Shown: positions 19,531-28,859, numbered from the stretch's first letter. The stretch: 64,000 nucleotides of DNA from Winogradskyella helgolandensis (GCF_013404085.1 NZ_JABFHO010000001.1:3795501-3859500), one strand, 5' to 3'. Program-made: numbers and translations. The notes: generated by a model from the letters alone, not told the origin.

Positions 19531-20385
19531 TTAACCTCCTATTTTCAACAACTTACGAAGCGATGCTGTATCTTTCTTTTTTCCAACTTTAACTGTACTA
19601 CTTTTAGTATTAACACTCGGTTTTTTTTCAGTGTCTCGTCTTCGAGTTGCAGCGTTTTTGTTTTTTACAATTTCAACCTGCTCTACTTTTGGAATATTAG
19701 CAACGGTACCTCCTGCCTTTCTATCTGCAAGTGCACGCAACCTAGCTACTTCTGCATCATAATCACCCATGTATATTTTGTCGTACAATGCTACTGCAGC
19801 ACTATAGTTTTCTTGCTCTTCATAAATCCAAGCTAATAATAACAACTCGTGTCTGGTTGATTTTGCGTTTTCTCTAAACGGATTAATTTCTAAACTTTTA
19901 TTAACATCTGCTTCAGCTGCTTTAATGTTCCCTAAATTAAACTGCAATTGAGCTCGCATGTAATAAGCCATTTTATTTGGTGTTAAAGCCACCATTTGAT
20001 TGTACTTCTCTAAATCGGATTCATTAGCGTTTTTTCTAGCAATTAACTTTTTACTAGTTCTTTGATAATTTAGATGATTAAAATACACATCGCAAGTATA
20101 AATTAATTCATAGGGCATCGCTACCAATAAGTCTTTACGTGCTAACTGTCCTTTTTGAAATTTTACATTAACATCTGACTCAACGATTTGCGCATCAATT
20201 TGCGCCGCATACTTAGGAAGTGTTTCTCGTAAACAAGCTTTGAACGCATTTTCTGTAAGTGTTCGTTTTAGACTTTCTTCTTCTAAACACGCACAGACAT
20301 CTGCTCTAAAACCATTTTTATAAGCCTGTGCATTTACCGCGTAAAATTCTAGGAAAGCGACAAAAAACAACATAATTGATTTCAT
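19531..20385 (-). CDS. TPR-repeat secreted or periplasmic protein
   Basis: 284 residues from ATG at 20385. The frame is open further upstream, but that part overlaps the previous gene. Residues 1-20 form a signal peptide ending in VNAQ. Two Cys pairs occur early (CACLEEE, KACLRET). TPR-like helices lie near 120-215 (NKMAYYMRAQLQFNLGNIKAAEADVNKSLEINP, WIYEEQENYSAAVALYDKIY), followed by a basic low-complexity tail. Probably a protein-interaction scaffold in the envelope. It lies 25 bp after the 20411 gene, which has similar cysteine- and signal-bearing features. Confidence 0.7.
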   Translation of the reverse strand: MKSIMLFFVAFLEFYAVNAQAYKNGFRADVCACLEEESLKRTLTENAFKACLRETLPKYAAQIDAQIVESDVNVKFQKGQLARKDLLVAMPYELIYTCDVYFNHLNYQRTSKKLIARKNANESDLEKYNQMVALTPNKMAYYMRAQLQFNLGNIKAAEADVNKSLEINPFRENAKSTRHELLLLAWIYEEQENYSAAVALYDKIYMGDYDAEVARLRALADRKAGGTVANIPKVEQVEIVKNKNAATRRRDTEKKPSVNTKSSTVKVGKKKDTASLRKLLKIGG

Positions 20386-20410
20386 ATAATTTATTTTAAA
20401 ATATCTTGTT

Positions 20411-20845
20411 TTAATCATCTTCTTCGTCTTCTTCTGTGCCAATGAAATAAGCTTTTACAGCAGTCATACAAAAGTTAAGTGCATTTTTTGTTCTATTTAA
20501 ATTAAACGTTGCCTTTGCTTGTCTCATAAAAGGAGCATCGCTAATATCTTCTGCGATATCTGGTACCTCTTGCCAAAGACTATCAGCATCTCGTTCTGCA
20601 CGTTCCATTAATTCATCTTCAATTTCTACCGGAACCTCTACTTCGGCTTTAATTAAACTATCGTAAACAAAAACCTTGTGATACAATTCAAAAGAATGAT
20701 TCACAAAATTATCTACGCTTTCAATTTTTGATTTTCTTTTAGGTTTTTTTATTCGCTTTTCTTGAGACCAGCTTTGTATAGGAAGTAAAAAGAGCATCAA
20801 CATGCCTATAAAAATATAACGTTGAAAATAGTACACTGCTTTCAT
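20411..20845 (-). CDS. Secreted protein of unknown function, partner of the TPR gene
   Basis: 144 residues with a hydrophobic N-terminus ending in SWSQ (signal peptide, about residues 1-28), a basic stretch KRIKKPKRKSK, then an acidic helical region and the ending EEDEEDD. I do not recognise a family. It is the first gene of a two-gene unit with the TPR protein; the pair probably acts together in the envelope, which is inferred from position only. Confidence 0.6.
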   Translation of the reverse strand: MKAVYYFQRYIFIGMLMLFLLPIQSWSQEKRIKKPKRKSKIESVDNFVNHSFELYHKVFVYDSLIKAEVEVPVEIEDELMERAERDADSLWQEVPDIAEDISDAPFMRQAKATFNLNRTKNALNFCMTAVKAYFIGTEEDEEDD

Positions 20846-20882
20846 AATTGAGGGATGTATTAAAAGTTACTTATATAGTAAA

Positions 20883-21416
20883 TTAATTGTAATCGATGGT
20901 TCCATTCATCGTTAAAATAGCACCAGAGTCCACATTAATTACTGTAGTATCATTAAACACAATGCGCTTTGCCGATTTATCGACACTAAAACCCGTACCA
21001 CAATCTGTGTTATCTTCCGAACTTGTTGCCGGAGTTGAGCACACATAACTAAACTCTTCACCATCTTTAAGAATCGTCATAGAAATCGCTTTTTGTGCAT
21101 CTGAACCATCTCCAACGGTAAATTCAGCCGCAACAATAATAAATGCATTTAAAAAATTGCCGACATTTGGCTCTCCATTTACAAAAGTTGTATTTTCATC
21201 TGAAAGCACCACAGAACTAGAGGTACCTGTTGTGTCTAAAGCATCTTCATCAATATTTCCAACAGTTAAGGACGTCCCTATAGAAGACGTATCAGAGCCT
21301 GATAATTGAATTGTTCCAAATACAGAGTTACTCCCAGAACTGTCGTCACTACTGGCACAGCCAACAATTAATAAAGCAATTAAAATAATTTTTAGAGTAT
21401 TCAATTTTGATTTCAT
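20883..21416 (-). CDS. Surface lipoprotein of unknown function
   Basis: 177 residues from ATG at 21416; eleven codons upstream are open but would precede the signal. The lipobox ends at Cys20 (LLIVGC) and is followed by ASSDDSSGS. Acidic residues right after the lipidated Cys are the export signal for surface display in Bacteroidota. The rest is Ser/Thr/Asp-rich with predicted beta strands and one likely disulphide (SYVCSTP...NTDCGTG). I recognise no enzyme or binding domain. Confidence 0.7.
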   Translation of the reverse strand: MKSKLNTLKIILIALLIVGCASSDDSSGSNSVFGTIQLSGSDTSSIGTSLTVGNIDEDALDTTGTSSSVVLSDENTTFVNGEPNVGNFLNAFIIVAAEFTVGDGSDAQKAISMTILKDGEEFSYVCSTPATSSEDNTDCGTGFSVDKSAKRIVFNDTTVINVDSGAILTMNGTIDYN

Positions 21417-21588
21417 ATTCTTTAGTTTTGATTTATAAATTCTATCCAATAATTAAAGAACCTTATAATATCTGCACAAAACCATAACCAACCTATTATC
21501 GTTGGCTTTGAATGTATTAACGTTGAATCTGTAGCTGATTTTAGACAATAAATCATTATTTTTAACGAGCTGTTAATTAAATCCCTCA

Positions 21589-23376
21589 ATGAAAAGATCT
21601 TTGACAATCATCTTTTTACTAATGTTTACGTTTTGTTTTTCACAGAATAAAATGCTCGATTCATTAGAAAACGTAATCAATAATTACAAGATACAAGACA
21701 CTAACTATGTGAACTTAAGAATTAAGTACACGGCAAGAAAACTATTTTTAACACCCTCAGACACCACATGGACGACTTATGTGAATAAAACATTAGCCAT
21801 TTCCAAACAACTTAGGTATCCAAAAGGTATTGCTATTTCTTACAATAATTTAGGCATTATAAATCATTACTTTTTATCTGATCCATTAGAAGGCCTCAAC
21901 TATTACCAAAAGAGTTATGACATTTTTGAAAAAGAACAGAAATTCAAAAAATATGAACTTGGAGTACTTACCAATATCGGACTCATCAATTATGAACAAC
22001 AAGACTATGACAAAGCTTTAAAAAGTTTTAAAACTTTATTAGATAACCCTGAAAACAAAAGCAAGTTCAGTACAGAATTTTATATTGGGAATGTTTATGG
22101 AGATCAAAAACAGTTAGATTCCTCTATCTACTATTATAAAAAAGCGCTTGAAGGTGCAGAACAAAATAATCAGACTATAGTCATCGCGAATATTAAAACC
22201 AATTTAAGCATAGTACAAGCAAATGCCGGTTTTTTAGACGACGCTTTAACTAGTACAGTTGAAAGTTTAGATTTAATAGAAAAACACAATATTGAAGGCC
22301 TCCGTGTTACCGCTTACACCAATGCCGCCGAAGTATATTTACAAAATAATGATATTGAAAAAGCCGAATATTATGCGACTAACAGTTTAAAACTAAATGA
22401 AGGTTTAAATAGTTTATCCACTGAAAATAGTGCTTTAGAAACCTTAGCAAACGTATATGCACAGAAAGGAGATTATAAGAACGCTTTAGTCACCTATCAA
22501 AAACATATTATTTTAAGAGATAGTTTAATAAATGCTGATCGTAAACTCGAAATATCTCGCAAAGAAATTCAATTCGAAGCAGATAAACATAAAGCCATAT
22601 CTGAAGTAGAAATTGAACGCCAAAAATCCATCAAAAACGCTTCAATCATTGGTGGTTCTTGTCTCATTTTAGCTTCATTAATAGGGTTTGTTTTATACAG
22701 AAGAAAACAAGACGCTGTTTCAAAATCTAAAGAAGCTGAATTTAACGCTAAGGTTTCCGACACTGAATTAAAAGCGCTGCGTTCACAAATAAATCCGCAT
22801 TTCATCTTTAATTCTTTGAACTCTATTGGAGACTATATTTTAAAAAACGACACAGAATCGGCAAGCGATTACCTTAGTAAATTTGCCAAACTGATGCGTC
22901 TTACTTTAGAGAATTCAGAAAAGAAAGAAATTCTTTTGTGTGACGATATTGCATTATTAAGAACCTATATGGATATTGAACGCAAACGCTTCAATAATAA
23001 ATTTGACTACACTATTGAAGTTGATTCCGAATTAGATGCTGAAAACATATTAGTACCACCAATGATTCTTCAACCCTTTATTGAAAACAGTATTATACAT
23101 GGTTTATCACAAAAAGACGAGCTTGGACTTGTAAAAATTACATTTAAATCTGAAAATAATATGCTCATTTGTAGTGTTGATGATAATGGTATTGGTCAAA
23201 AAAACTCGAAGTCAAATAAAAGTAATGATGACAATAAATCAATGGGAATGGCAATTACCAAAAGTAGAATTGAAATTATTAATAAATTGAAAAACACCAA
23301 CGGAACTGTAGAAATTATAGATAAAACCGAAGGCACCAGAATAGACGTTTCACTTCCAATGCAATTGGCATACTAG
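21589..23376 (+). CDS. TPR sensor histidine kinase, LytS type
   Basis: 595 residues: signal peptide 1-19, periplasmic TPR repeats about 60-320 (YNNLGIINHYF, GVLTNIGLINYEQQDYDKALKSF, ANVYAQKGDYKNALVTYQKHI), one membrane segment at 350-370, and a cytoplasmic His_kinase domain. The phosphorylated His is His404 in QINPHFIFNSLNSI. The ATPase has the N-box PFIENSIIHGL and the DDNGIG box. It should phosphorylate the LytTR regulator encoded 43 bp downstream. The signal sensed is unknown. Confidence 0.92.
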   Translation: MKRSLTIIFLLMFTFCFSQNKMLDSLENVINNYKIQDTNYVNLRIKYTARKLFLTPSDTTWTTYVNKTLAISKQLRYPKGIAISYNNLGIINHYFLSDPLEGLNYYQKSYDIFEKEQKFKKYELGVLTNIGLINYEQQDYDKALKSFKTLLDNPENKSKFSTEFYIGNVYGDQKQLDSSIYYYKKALEGAEQNNQTIVIANIKTNLSIVQANAGFLDDALTSTVESLDLIEKHNIEGLRVTAYTNAAEVYLQNNDIEKAEYYATNSLKLNEGLNSLSTENSALETLANVYAQKGDYKNALVTYQKHIILRDSLINADRKLEISRKEIQFEADKHKAISEVEIERQKSIKNASIIGGSCLILASLIGFVLYRRKQDAVSKSKEAEFNAKVSDTELKALRSQINPHFIFNSLNSIGDYILKNDTESASDYLSKFAKLMRLTLENSEKKEILLCDDIALLRTYMDIERKRFNNKFDYTIEVDSELDAENILVPPMILQPFIENSIIHGLSQKDELGLVKITFKSENNMLICSVDDNGIGQKNSKSNKSNDDNKSMGMAITKSRIEIINKLKNTNGTVEIIDKTEGTRIDVSLPMQLAY

Positions 23377-23396
23377 AAATTAATTTTAAGATAAGC

Positions 23397-23413
23397 TTCC
23401 GCTTTCTCGGGAA
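23397..23413 (+). other. Small hairpin before the response-regulator start
   Basis: TTCCGCTTTCTCGGGAA is a slightly imperfect hairpin ending six bases before the ATG at 23420. It resembles the TTTCCAC/GTGGAAA hairpin before hisS in arm sequence (TTCC/GGAA), loop (CTTTC) and position. Confidence 0.4.
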
Positions 23414-23419
23414 ACAACT

Positions 23420-24154
23420 ATGATAAAAACCATAATTATAGATGACGAAAAACATTGCTCTGATCGAATTTTAAATCTTATTGAGCAACATCCAAACACC
23501 TTTAAAGTACTTGCTGTTATTGATACTGTAGGCGAAGCTTTAAACAGTGTTCCTCAATTACAACCCGATTTAATATTCCTTGACATTAAAATTCATGATA
23601 AAACCGGATTTGACTTTTTACAAGATATTGGTCCTTCTAACTTTAGAGTAATATTTACTACAGCATTTGATAACTTCGCCATTAAAGCATTTAAATTTAG
23701 TGCCTTTGATTATTTACTAAAGCCCATAGATTCTGATGATTTTAATGATGTCATAGTACGTTTAAAAGCAGACTTGTCTCATTTTAACATGCAAAATCAA
23801 CTTCAAAATTTGTTTATTAATTTAAAACCAAATCAAAAGAAAGTCATTACCATTCCATCTTTAACAGGATTTGAAACTTTAAAAGTTGAAGATATTATTC
23901 ATTTGGAAGCAGATACGAATTACACTCATATTTTCACAAAAGATGACAAATGGATGGTCTCAAAACCTATAAAATTCTACGAAGATTTATTAGCTGACAA
24001 TGCTTTCTTCAAAACGCATAAATCCCATTTAATAAATATAGATCACGTTAAAAAATACTACAAAGGCAAACAGAGTTATGTGCTCATGTCTAATGATGCT
24101 CAGGTTCCTATTTCAGTGAGACGCAAAGATGAATTCTTAAAACATTTTACTTAA
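23420..24154 (+). CDS. LytTR-family response regulator, partner of the TPR kinase
   Basis: 244 residues. Receiver domain with IIDDE, phosphoacceptor Asp55 in LIFLDIKIHDKTGFDF and Lys in YLLKPID. The LytTR domain spans about 140-243 (HLEADTNYTHIFTKDDKWMVSKPIKFYEDLL, THKSHLINIDHVKKY). It is 43 bp after the kinase gene and forms its two-component partner. Its stop codon overlaps the convergent gene by eight bases. Confidence 0.93.
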   Translation: MIKTIIIDDEKHCSDRILNLIEQHPNTFKVLAVIDTVGEALNSVPQLQPDLIFLDIKIHDKTGFDFLQDIGPSNFRVIFTTAFDNFAIKAFKFSAFDYLLKPIDSDDFNDVIVRLKADLSHFNMQNQLQNLFINLKPNQKKVITIPSLTGFETLKVEDIIHLEADTNYTHIFTKDDKWMVSKPIKFYEDLLADNAFFKTHKSHLINIDHVKKYYKGKQSYVLMSNDAQVPISVRRKDEFLKHFT

Positions 24155-25136
24155 TTAACTCCTCAATATCTTTTTGCTTAATCTCTTTTCTAGCTCTTGG
24201 ATGCTTTCTCAAAAACTGAAGTGATGCGTTAAGCTCATAACCCAATAGTAAAATATTAGAGTTCAGCCATAAATAAAGCAACAAAATTAATAACGCTCCG
24301 ATAGAACCATAGAGCTCATTGTATTGGGAAAAGTTTTCAATATAAATACCGAATAGAAACGACGTTAACATAATTAGCAACGTGGTGAGTAATGCTCCAA
24401 CAGAAAAGAATTTGGACGCTCTTCCTTCTTTAGTCCCAAAATAATATAATGTAGCTGTTGCTAAATAGGTCATAATAACAAAGAATAAATACTTCGCAAA
24501 AATGATCCAACCCAACCCTTGATCACCTTCGGTCATTGCATGACCACTTATGCCTTCATATATTGGCTTAATGACATATATCTGAAAATACCCAAACACA
24601 GCAACGGTTAACAGTAAAAGAAAAGCAAGGATCAAAGCCACACCGATAGCATACATATATTGTTTAAAGATATTACGATATAGCTGTTTATGATACGAGG
24701 TTTCAAAACCAGAAAACACAGCATTTACACCGTTAGCCATTAAAAAAACAGAGAGTAAAAATATAGAAGAAATTAAGCCTCCACTTGTATTACTACTCAT
24801 ATCTTGAAAAATACTATCTATAAAGAATTCAGACGTTTGAGGTGGTAAAATGGAATTTAAAAAATCTAAAAAATCAGATCGAAAACCATCAATTGGAATA
24901 TGTGGTATTACAATAATCACAAATAATAAAAATGGAAAGATTGCTGTAAAAAAACTAAAGGCTATCGCACTGGCTCTTGTTGTTAACGCACCATTAACGA
25001 TTCCCATGACGTAAAGCTCTAATAAATCGTATACCGATAAACCTTCAAATCCTGGTAATTTAATCCGTTTAAAAAAACGCACAAGTATATTTATAACCGG
25101 AATTTTATTTAATTTATCTTCTATTACTTTTGTCAT
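24147..25136 (-). CDS. YihY/BrkB-family inner membrane protein
   Basis: 329 residues with six hydrophobic segments typical of the family. It shows RASAIAFSFFTAIFPFLLFVI, a central GGLISSIFLLSVFLMANGVNAVFSGFETSYH, and the final YGSIGALLILLLYLWLNSNILLLGYELNA. Members were once called ribonuclease BN by mistake; the true function is unsettled, possibly transport. Convergent with the LytTR gene, overlapping it by eight bases at the stop codons. Confidence 0.9.
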   Translation of the reverse strand: MTKVIEDKLNKIPVINILVRFFKRIKLPGFEGLSVYDLLELYVMGIVNGALTTRASAIAFSFFTAIFPFLLFVIIVIPHIPIDGFRSDFLDFLNSILPPQTSEFFIDSIFQDMSSNTSGGLISSIFLLSVFLMANGVNAVFSGFETSYHKQLYRNIFKQYMYAIGVALILAFLLLLTVAVFGYFQIYVIKPIYEGISGHAMTEGDQGLGWIIFAKYLFFVIMTYLATATLYYFGTKEGRASKFFSVGALLTTLLIMLTSFLFGIYIENFSQYNELYGSIGALLILLLYLWLNSNILLLGYELNASLQFLRKHPRARKEIKQKDIEELIK

Positions 25137-25194
25137 TATTTAGCTTTTAGCTCATCTTTATTATCTCCAACTAATGTACTTACCACGAACTAAA

Positions 25195-26052
25195 TTATAC
25201 AGCTTTCAAACTTAAATCTTTATTATAAACCGAATGTGTCAACGCTCCAGAAGAGATATAATCTACGCCACATTCTGCATATTTTCTAAGTGTATTTTCG
25301 TTAATTCCACCAGAAGACTCTGTTAAACATTGGTCGCCAATTAGTTTTACAGCTTTACGTGTATCCTCATAATTGAAGTTATCAATAAGGATCCTGTAAA
25401 CCCCTCCACAGTCTAAAATTTCTTTTATTTCTTCAAGGTTTCTGGCTTCAACTATGATTTTCAAATCACGATTGGTATCAACTAAGTATTGCTTTGTTAA
25501 ATTTATTGCCTTGGCCACTCCTCCTGCAAAATCGATGTGATTATCTTTTAACATAATCATATCATACAATGCAAATCTATGATTCTCACCTCCTCCAATT
25601 TTTACAGCCCATTTTTCAAGTGCTCTAATACCAGGAGTTGTTTTACGCGTATCTAAAATCTTTGTTCCTGTACCTTCTAATAAATCCACAAACTCTCTCG
25701 TTTTAGTTGCAATCGCACTCATACGTTGCATCGCATTTAAAACTAAACGCTCTGCTTTAAGAATAGATTGTGAAGCCCCTTCAACATAAAATACAATATC
25801 TCCATGCTTTACCTTTTCACCATCTTCGATTAAGGTTTCGACTTTCATATCGGGATCAACATAGGCAAAAACTTGCTTTGCAAATTCAACGCCAGCAATT
25901 ACACCTTTATCTTTTACTAATAATTTTGCCTTTCCTTGAGCTGTTGCAGGAATACATGCCAACGAGCTGTGGTCACCATCTCCAACATCTTCTCTAATGG
26001 CATTAGCTATAATACCTTCTATTTCTTTATCGAATTGTGCTTGTGAAATCAT
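25195..26052 (-). CDS. nadC: Nicotinate-nucleotide diphosphorylase (carboxylating)
   Basis: 285 residues from ATG at 26052. The frame stays open for 59 further codons, but that stretch is the palindromic repeat element at 26113-26223, and the family begins near MISQAQFDKEIEGIIANAI. Motifs: EDVGDGDHSS, NAMQRMSAIATKTREFV, LDTRKTTPGIRALEKWAVKIGGG, MLKDNHI, and a C-terminal SSGGINENTLRKYAECGVDYISSGALTHS. It makes nicotinate mononucleotide from quinolinate and PRPP in de novo NAD synthesis. Confidence 0.95.
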   Translation of the reverse strand: MISQAQFDKEIEGIIANAIREDVGDGDHSSLACIPATAQGKAKLLVKDKGVIAGVEFAKQVFAYVDPDMKVETLIEDGEKVKHGDIVFYVEGASQSILKAERLVLNAMQRMSAIATKTREFVDLLEGTGTKILDTRKTTPGIRALEKWAVKIGGGENHRFALYDMIMLKDNHIDFAGGVAKAINLTKQYLVDTNRDLKIIVEARNLEEIKEILDCGGVYRILIDNFNYEDTRKAVKLIGDQCLTESSGGINENTLRKYAECGVDYISSGALTHSVYNKDLSLKAV

Positions 26053-26112
26053 CTGAATACATATTTGATGTAAAAATAGGAATTGAAATTTGAAAATTTG
26101 AATAAATCTATT

Positions 26113-26223
26113 GTCAGTTCGAGTGAATTTATAAGTAAAACGAATAAATTTGTATCGAGAACAGTCTAAAACAGATTTCTCGATACAATTCCGAAACATA
26201 AAATCGGATTCACTCGAAGAGAC
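26113..26223. repeat. 111-bp nested palindromic repeat element
   Basis: Outer arms 26113-26128 and 26208-26223 are inverted copies at 14 of 16 positions (core TTCGAGTGAAT / ATTCACTCGAA). Inner arms 26150-26161 and 26177-26188 are a perfect 12-bp inverted repeat (TTGTATCGAGAA / TTCTCGATACAA). It fills most of the nadC-rlmH spacer and resembles non-coding repeats I remember from other Flavobacteriaceae. Confidence 0.7.
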
Positions 26224-26229
26224 GAACAC

Positions 26230-26703
26230 ATGAATATAAAACTCATAGCCATAGGCAAAACCGACAATAAAAACTTAATTGCGTTAATTGCAGATTACTC
26301 AAAACGCCTTGGTTTTTATATTAAGTTTGACTTTGAAATTATTCCTGATTTAAAAAAGGCAAAGAACCTATCTGAAGCCCAGCAAAAGGAAAAAGAGGGT
26401 GAACTCATTTTAGCAAAAACACAAACATCGGACGTCTTGGTTCTACTCGATGAAAATGGAAAACAACTAGATTCCGTAGCATTTTCTGGCTATTTGCAGA
26501 AACATATGAATTCTGGCATAAAAACGTTAATCTTTGTTATTGGTGGTCCTTATGGGTTTTCGGATGCTGTCTACGCGAGAGCAAATGGAAAGTTAGGCTT
26601 ATCAAAAATGACATTCTCGCATCAAATGGTAAGATTATTCTTTATAGAACAATTGTACAGAGGGTTTACAATTCTTAGAAATGAACCTTATCATCATCGC
26701 TAA
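26230..26703 (+). CDS. rlmH: 23S rRNA (pseudouridine1915-N3)-methyltransferase
   Basis: 157 residues, standard length. SPOUT motifs are clear: MNIKLIAIGKTDNK at the N-terminus, LVLLDENGKQLDS, the knot IFVIGGPYGFSDAVYARAN and the ending HQMVRLFFIEQLYRGFTILRNEPYHHR. It methylates pseudouridine 1915 in helix 69 of 23S rRNA. The ATG lies seven bases after the palindromic element. Confidence 0.97.
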   Translation: MNIKLIAIGKTDNKNLIALIADYSKRLGFYIKFDFEIIPDLKKAKNLSEAQQKEKEGELILAKTQTSDVLVLLDENGKQLDSVAFSGYLQKHMNSGIKTLIFVIGGPYGFSDAVYARANGKLGLSKMTFSHQMVRLFFIEQLYRGFTILRNEPYHHR

Positions 26704-26725
26704 AAACTATAAACCCTCTGGTACT

Positions 26726-26744
26726 AAACGTCGGAACGTTTCTT
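26726..26744. terminator. Short hairpin between rlmH and hpf
   Basis: AAACGT / ACGTTT form a perfect 6-bp stem with the loop CGGA, followed by CTTC. It lies between two convergent stop codons. The stem is short and lacks a long T tract, so terminator function is only possible. Confidence 0.4.
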
Positions 26745-26747
26745 CAA

Positions 26748-27047
26748 TTAGTGTGTTTTATAAACTTCTTTTCGTTTTTTAAGCTGTCTTGTTAAATCGC
26801 TGATCGTTTCATTCATTGCCATTTCGTAATTCTTCTCATTAGAAGTTGCAAAAATACGTGGTCCAGGCAGACTTAATTCTATATTACAAATCTTCCCTGT
26901 CTCGTGGTCTTTTTCGTCATGCTTAAAATATACTTGAGCCGAAATAAGAAATTCGAATTTAGTAGCTAATTTTTCTAATTTTTCTATTGTCAATTCTGAA
27001 AGTGTATCACTTACATCAATGTTTACATATTGAAAATTTACCGTCAT
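26748..27047 (-). CDS. hpf: Ribosome hibernation promoting factor (short type)
   Basis: 99 residues: the S30AE/HPF fold with MTVNFQYVNIDVSDTLSELTIEKLEKL, AQVYFKHDEKDHETGKICNIELSLPG and YEMAMNETISDLTRQLKKRKE. No C-terminal extension, so it is the short form that binds near the decoding centre of resting 30S subunits. A -7-like TATCTTAG lies shortly upstream, behind a small inverted repeat (AGTCA / TGACT near 27095-27110). Confidence 0.92.
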   Translation of the reverse strand: MTVNFQYVNIDVSDTLSELTIEKLEKLATKFEFLISAQVYFKHDEKDHETGKICNIELSLPGPRIFATSNEKNYEMAMNETISDLTRQLKKRKEVYKTH

Positions 27048-27185
27048 AATCTATCTTGTTTTAATGAATTATTCTTTTCACTAAGATACATGATTTAGTC
27101 AGTTTCTTGACTGATAATTATCATAATTAATTGATAAAGTTTATTACTTATTTAATAAAAAACTGATTTGCAAAAGCGTAAGCGT

Positions 27186-28145
27186 TTACGATTTTTTATT
27201 AAACTTATAACCAATAGCTAATTTGGCTTTAGTAAGATTTAAGAGGTAATTATTGCCATAATCTAAATCTGTACTATACAAACTATTATTATAGCTTAAA
27301 CTGACATAAAACTGTTTTAAGTTATAACTTAAACCAATTAGAAAATCTAATTTATAAAGCATTAAATTAGAAGGTTTATAAGCACTATCTTGTAACGTTA
27401 CTTTTTTATCTACCAAACCTACACCTGGCATGACATTAACAGTCGCGGTAATATTCTCTGGCAGTTTAAAGAAAGAAATCACTCCTGCCATAACACCAAA
27501 AGACAAACCTTGATACCTTTTAATATCCCCTTGTTCATTAAAATAAGGACTAGTAGTTTCGGATAATAGACTAGGCTTTGCTGAGAAATAATCAAAACTA
27601 CCAAAAACACCTACACCTCCAGTGATAAATATGTTGTCGTGATTTTTATTAGACAAGCCTGCCTTTAATTGCGAATACGAAAACTCTATATCGTCTAACG
27701 TGTACATATAATTCAGTCCAACACTTACAGACTTAATATCATCCCTAAATACCGTAGGCTCATCAAAATTATTCTTAGCATTAAAACCTTTATACACTTG
27801 CGTGAAAATTTTCACATAATTCTTATCCTTTAAGATAGTTGTGGCTTGTAAATCGAACCTAGATGTTTTCTCTTTATTTGGATTTTTAATATTTACAGCA
27901 ATATCTAAGATGATTTTTTTAGTGGCAAAACCTAGTCCAAGACCATATCTATTATTAGGCACAAACTTAGCTTTAGAGTCACTATCTGAAATACTAAATT
28001 TATTAACCTTAAAATTAGAAAATATACGCAGTGAATAATTTTCAATATCTCTATCCACAAGTAATGAATCTAAATCATCCAAATCTTGTGCGCTTAGAGC
28101 TATGCAACTAAAACAAAAAACTAAAAGTAAAAGAGACTTCACCAT
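27186..28145 (-). CDS. DUF4421-like outer membrane protein
   Basis: 319 residues. A signal peptide (1-19, ending ALSAQ) is followed by alternating beta strands through to the ending AIGYKFNKKS, as expected for an outer membrane barrel. The stretch ENYSLRIFSNFKVNKFSI...FVPNNRYGLGLGFATKKIILDIAVNI matches a family I recall as DUF4421. Function unknown. It is divergent from rdgB. Confidence 0.7.
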   Translation of the reverse strand: MVKSLLLLVFCFSCIALSAQDLDDLDSLLVDRDIENYSLRIFSNFKVNKFSISDSDSKAKFVPNNRYGLGLGFATKKIILDIAVNIKNPNKEKTSRFDLQATTILKDKNYVKIFTQVYKGFNAKNNFDEPTVFRDDIKSVSVGLNYMYTLDDIEFSYSQLKAGLSNKNHDNIFITGGVGVFGSFDYFSAKPSLLSETTSPYFNEQGDIKRYQGLSFGVMAGVISFFKLPENITATVNVMPGVGLVDKKVTLQDSAYKPSNLMLYKLDFLIGLSYNLKQFYVSLSYNNSLYSTDLDYGNNYLLNLTKAKLAIGYKFNKKS

Positions 28146-28177
28146 TGCAGTTATGTTAAAATATTTTGTTTTGACAA

Positions 28178-28205
28178 TTGATACTAAATTAGATTCCTAT
28201 TTTTA
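28178..28205 (+). promoter_or_regulatory. Promoter of rdgB
   Basis: TTG (28178-28180), a 17-base spacer and TATTTTTA (28198-28205) fit the Bacteroidota promoter with one mismatch. It lies 33 bases before the ATG. Confidence 0.5.
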
Positions 28206-28238
28206 CAAAAGCAAAATTACATTAAATAAGATCATATT

Positions 28239-28811
28239 ATGCAACTTGTTTTCGCAACTAATAACTTAAATAAATTAAAAGAGGTTCAATCTATGTTACC
28301 TGAACATATTAAACTTTTATCCTTAAAAGATATTGCCTGCAAAGAAGATATCCCAGAAACCCAACCTACCATTGAAGGCAATGCGATACAAAAAGCAGAA
28401 TACTTAAAGGAGCATTATGGTTACGATTGCTTTGCAGATGACACAGGTTTAGAGGTTGCTGCTTTAAATGGTGAGCCTGGAGTGTTTTCTGCACGTTATG
28501 CAGGTCCACAACGTAATGCTAACGATAATACTAATAAATTACTCACAGAACTTAAAAATAAACCCAATCGAAATGCACAATTTAAAACGGTAATTGCTTT
28601 ACACCTCAATGGAAAACTCCATTCTTTCTCTGGAATTTGTAAAGGAAAAATTACAACAGAAAGACATGGTGAAGGTGGTTTTGGTTACGATCCTGTTTTT
28701 AAAGCTGATGGTTATTATAAAACATTTGCTGAAATTTCTTTGGAAGAAAAGAATAAAATTGGACACCGTGGAAAAGCAGTTGCTCAATTGATTGATTTTC
28801 TGAAACAATAG
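28239..28811 (+). CDS. rdgB: Non-canonical purine NTP pyrophosphatase (RdgB/HAM1)
   Basis: 190 residues. N-terminal LVFATNNLNKLKEVQSML, the catalytic FADDTGLEVAALNGEPGVFSARYAG, GGFGYDPVF and the ending IGHRGKAVAQLIDFL are all present. It hydrolyses ITP, dITP and XTP to monophosphates and so keeps these bases out of DNA and RNA. Single gene with its own promoter. Confidence 0.96.
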   Translation: MQLVFATNNLNKLKEVQSMLPEHIKLLSLKDIACKEDIPETQPTIEGNAIQKAEYLKEHYGYDCFADDTGLEVAALNGEPGVFSARYAGPQRNANDNTNKLLTELKNKPNRNAQFKTVIALHLNGKLHSFSGICKGKITTERHGEGGFGYDPVFKADGYYKTFAEISLEEKNKIGHRGKAVAQLIDFLKQ

Positions 28812-28859
28812 CAATTAACAACAAAGCAAACTAATATCATTCTAGTTGCACATATCCTT

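Noticed and set aside
21422..21607. Minus-strand frame of 61 codons before the lipoprotein gene
   Set aside because: It overlaps the start of the kinase gene and has no domain or conserved feature.
26053..26229. N-terminal extension of nadC by 59 codons
   Set aside because: The DNA is a palindromic repeat element and the extra residues do not fit the family; ATG at 26052 is the natural start.
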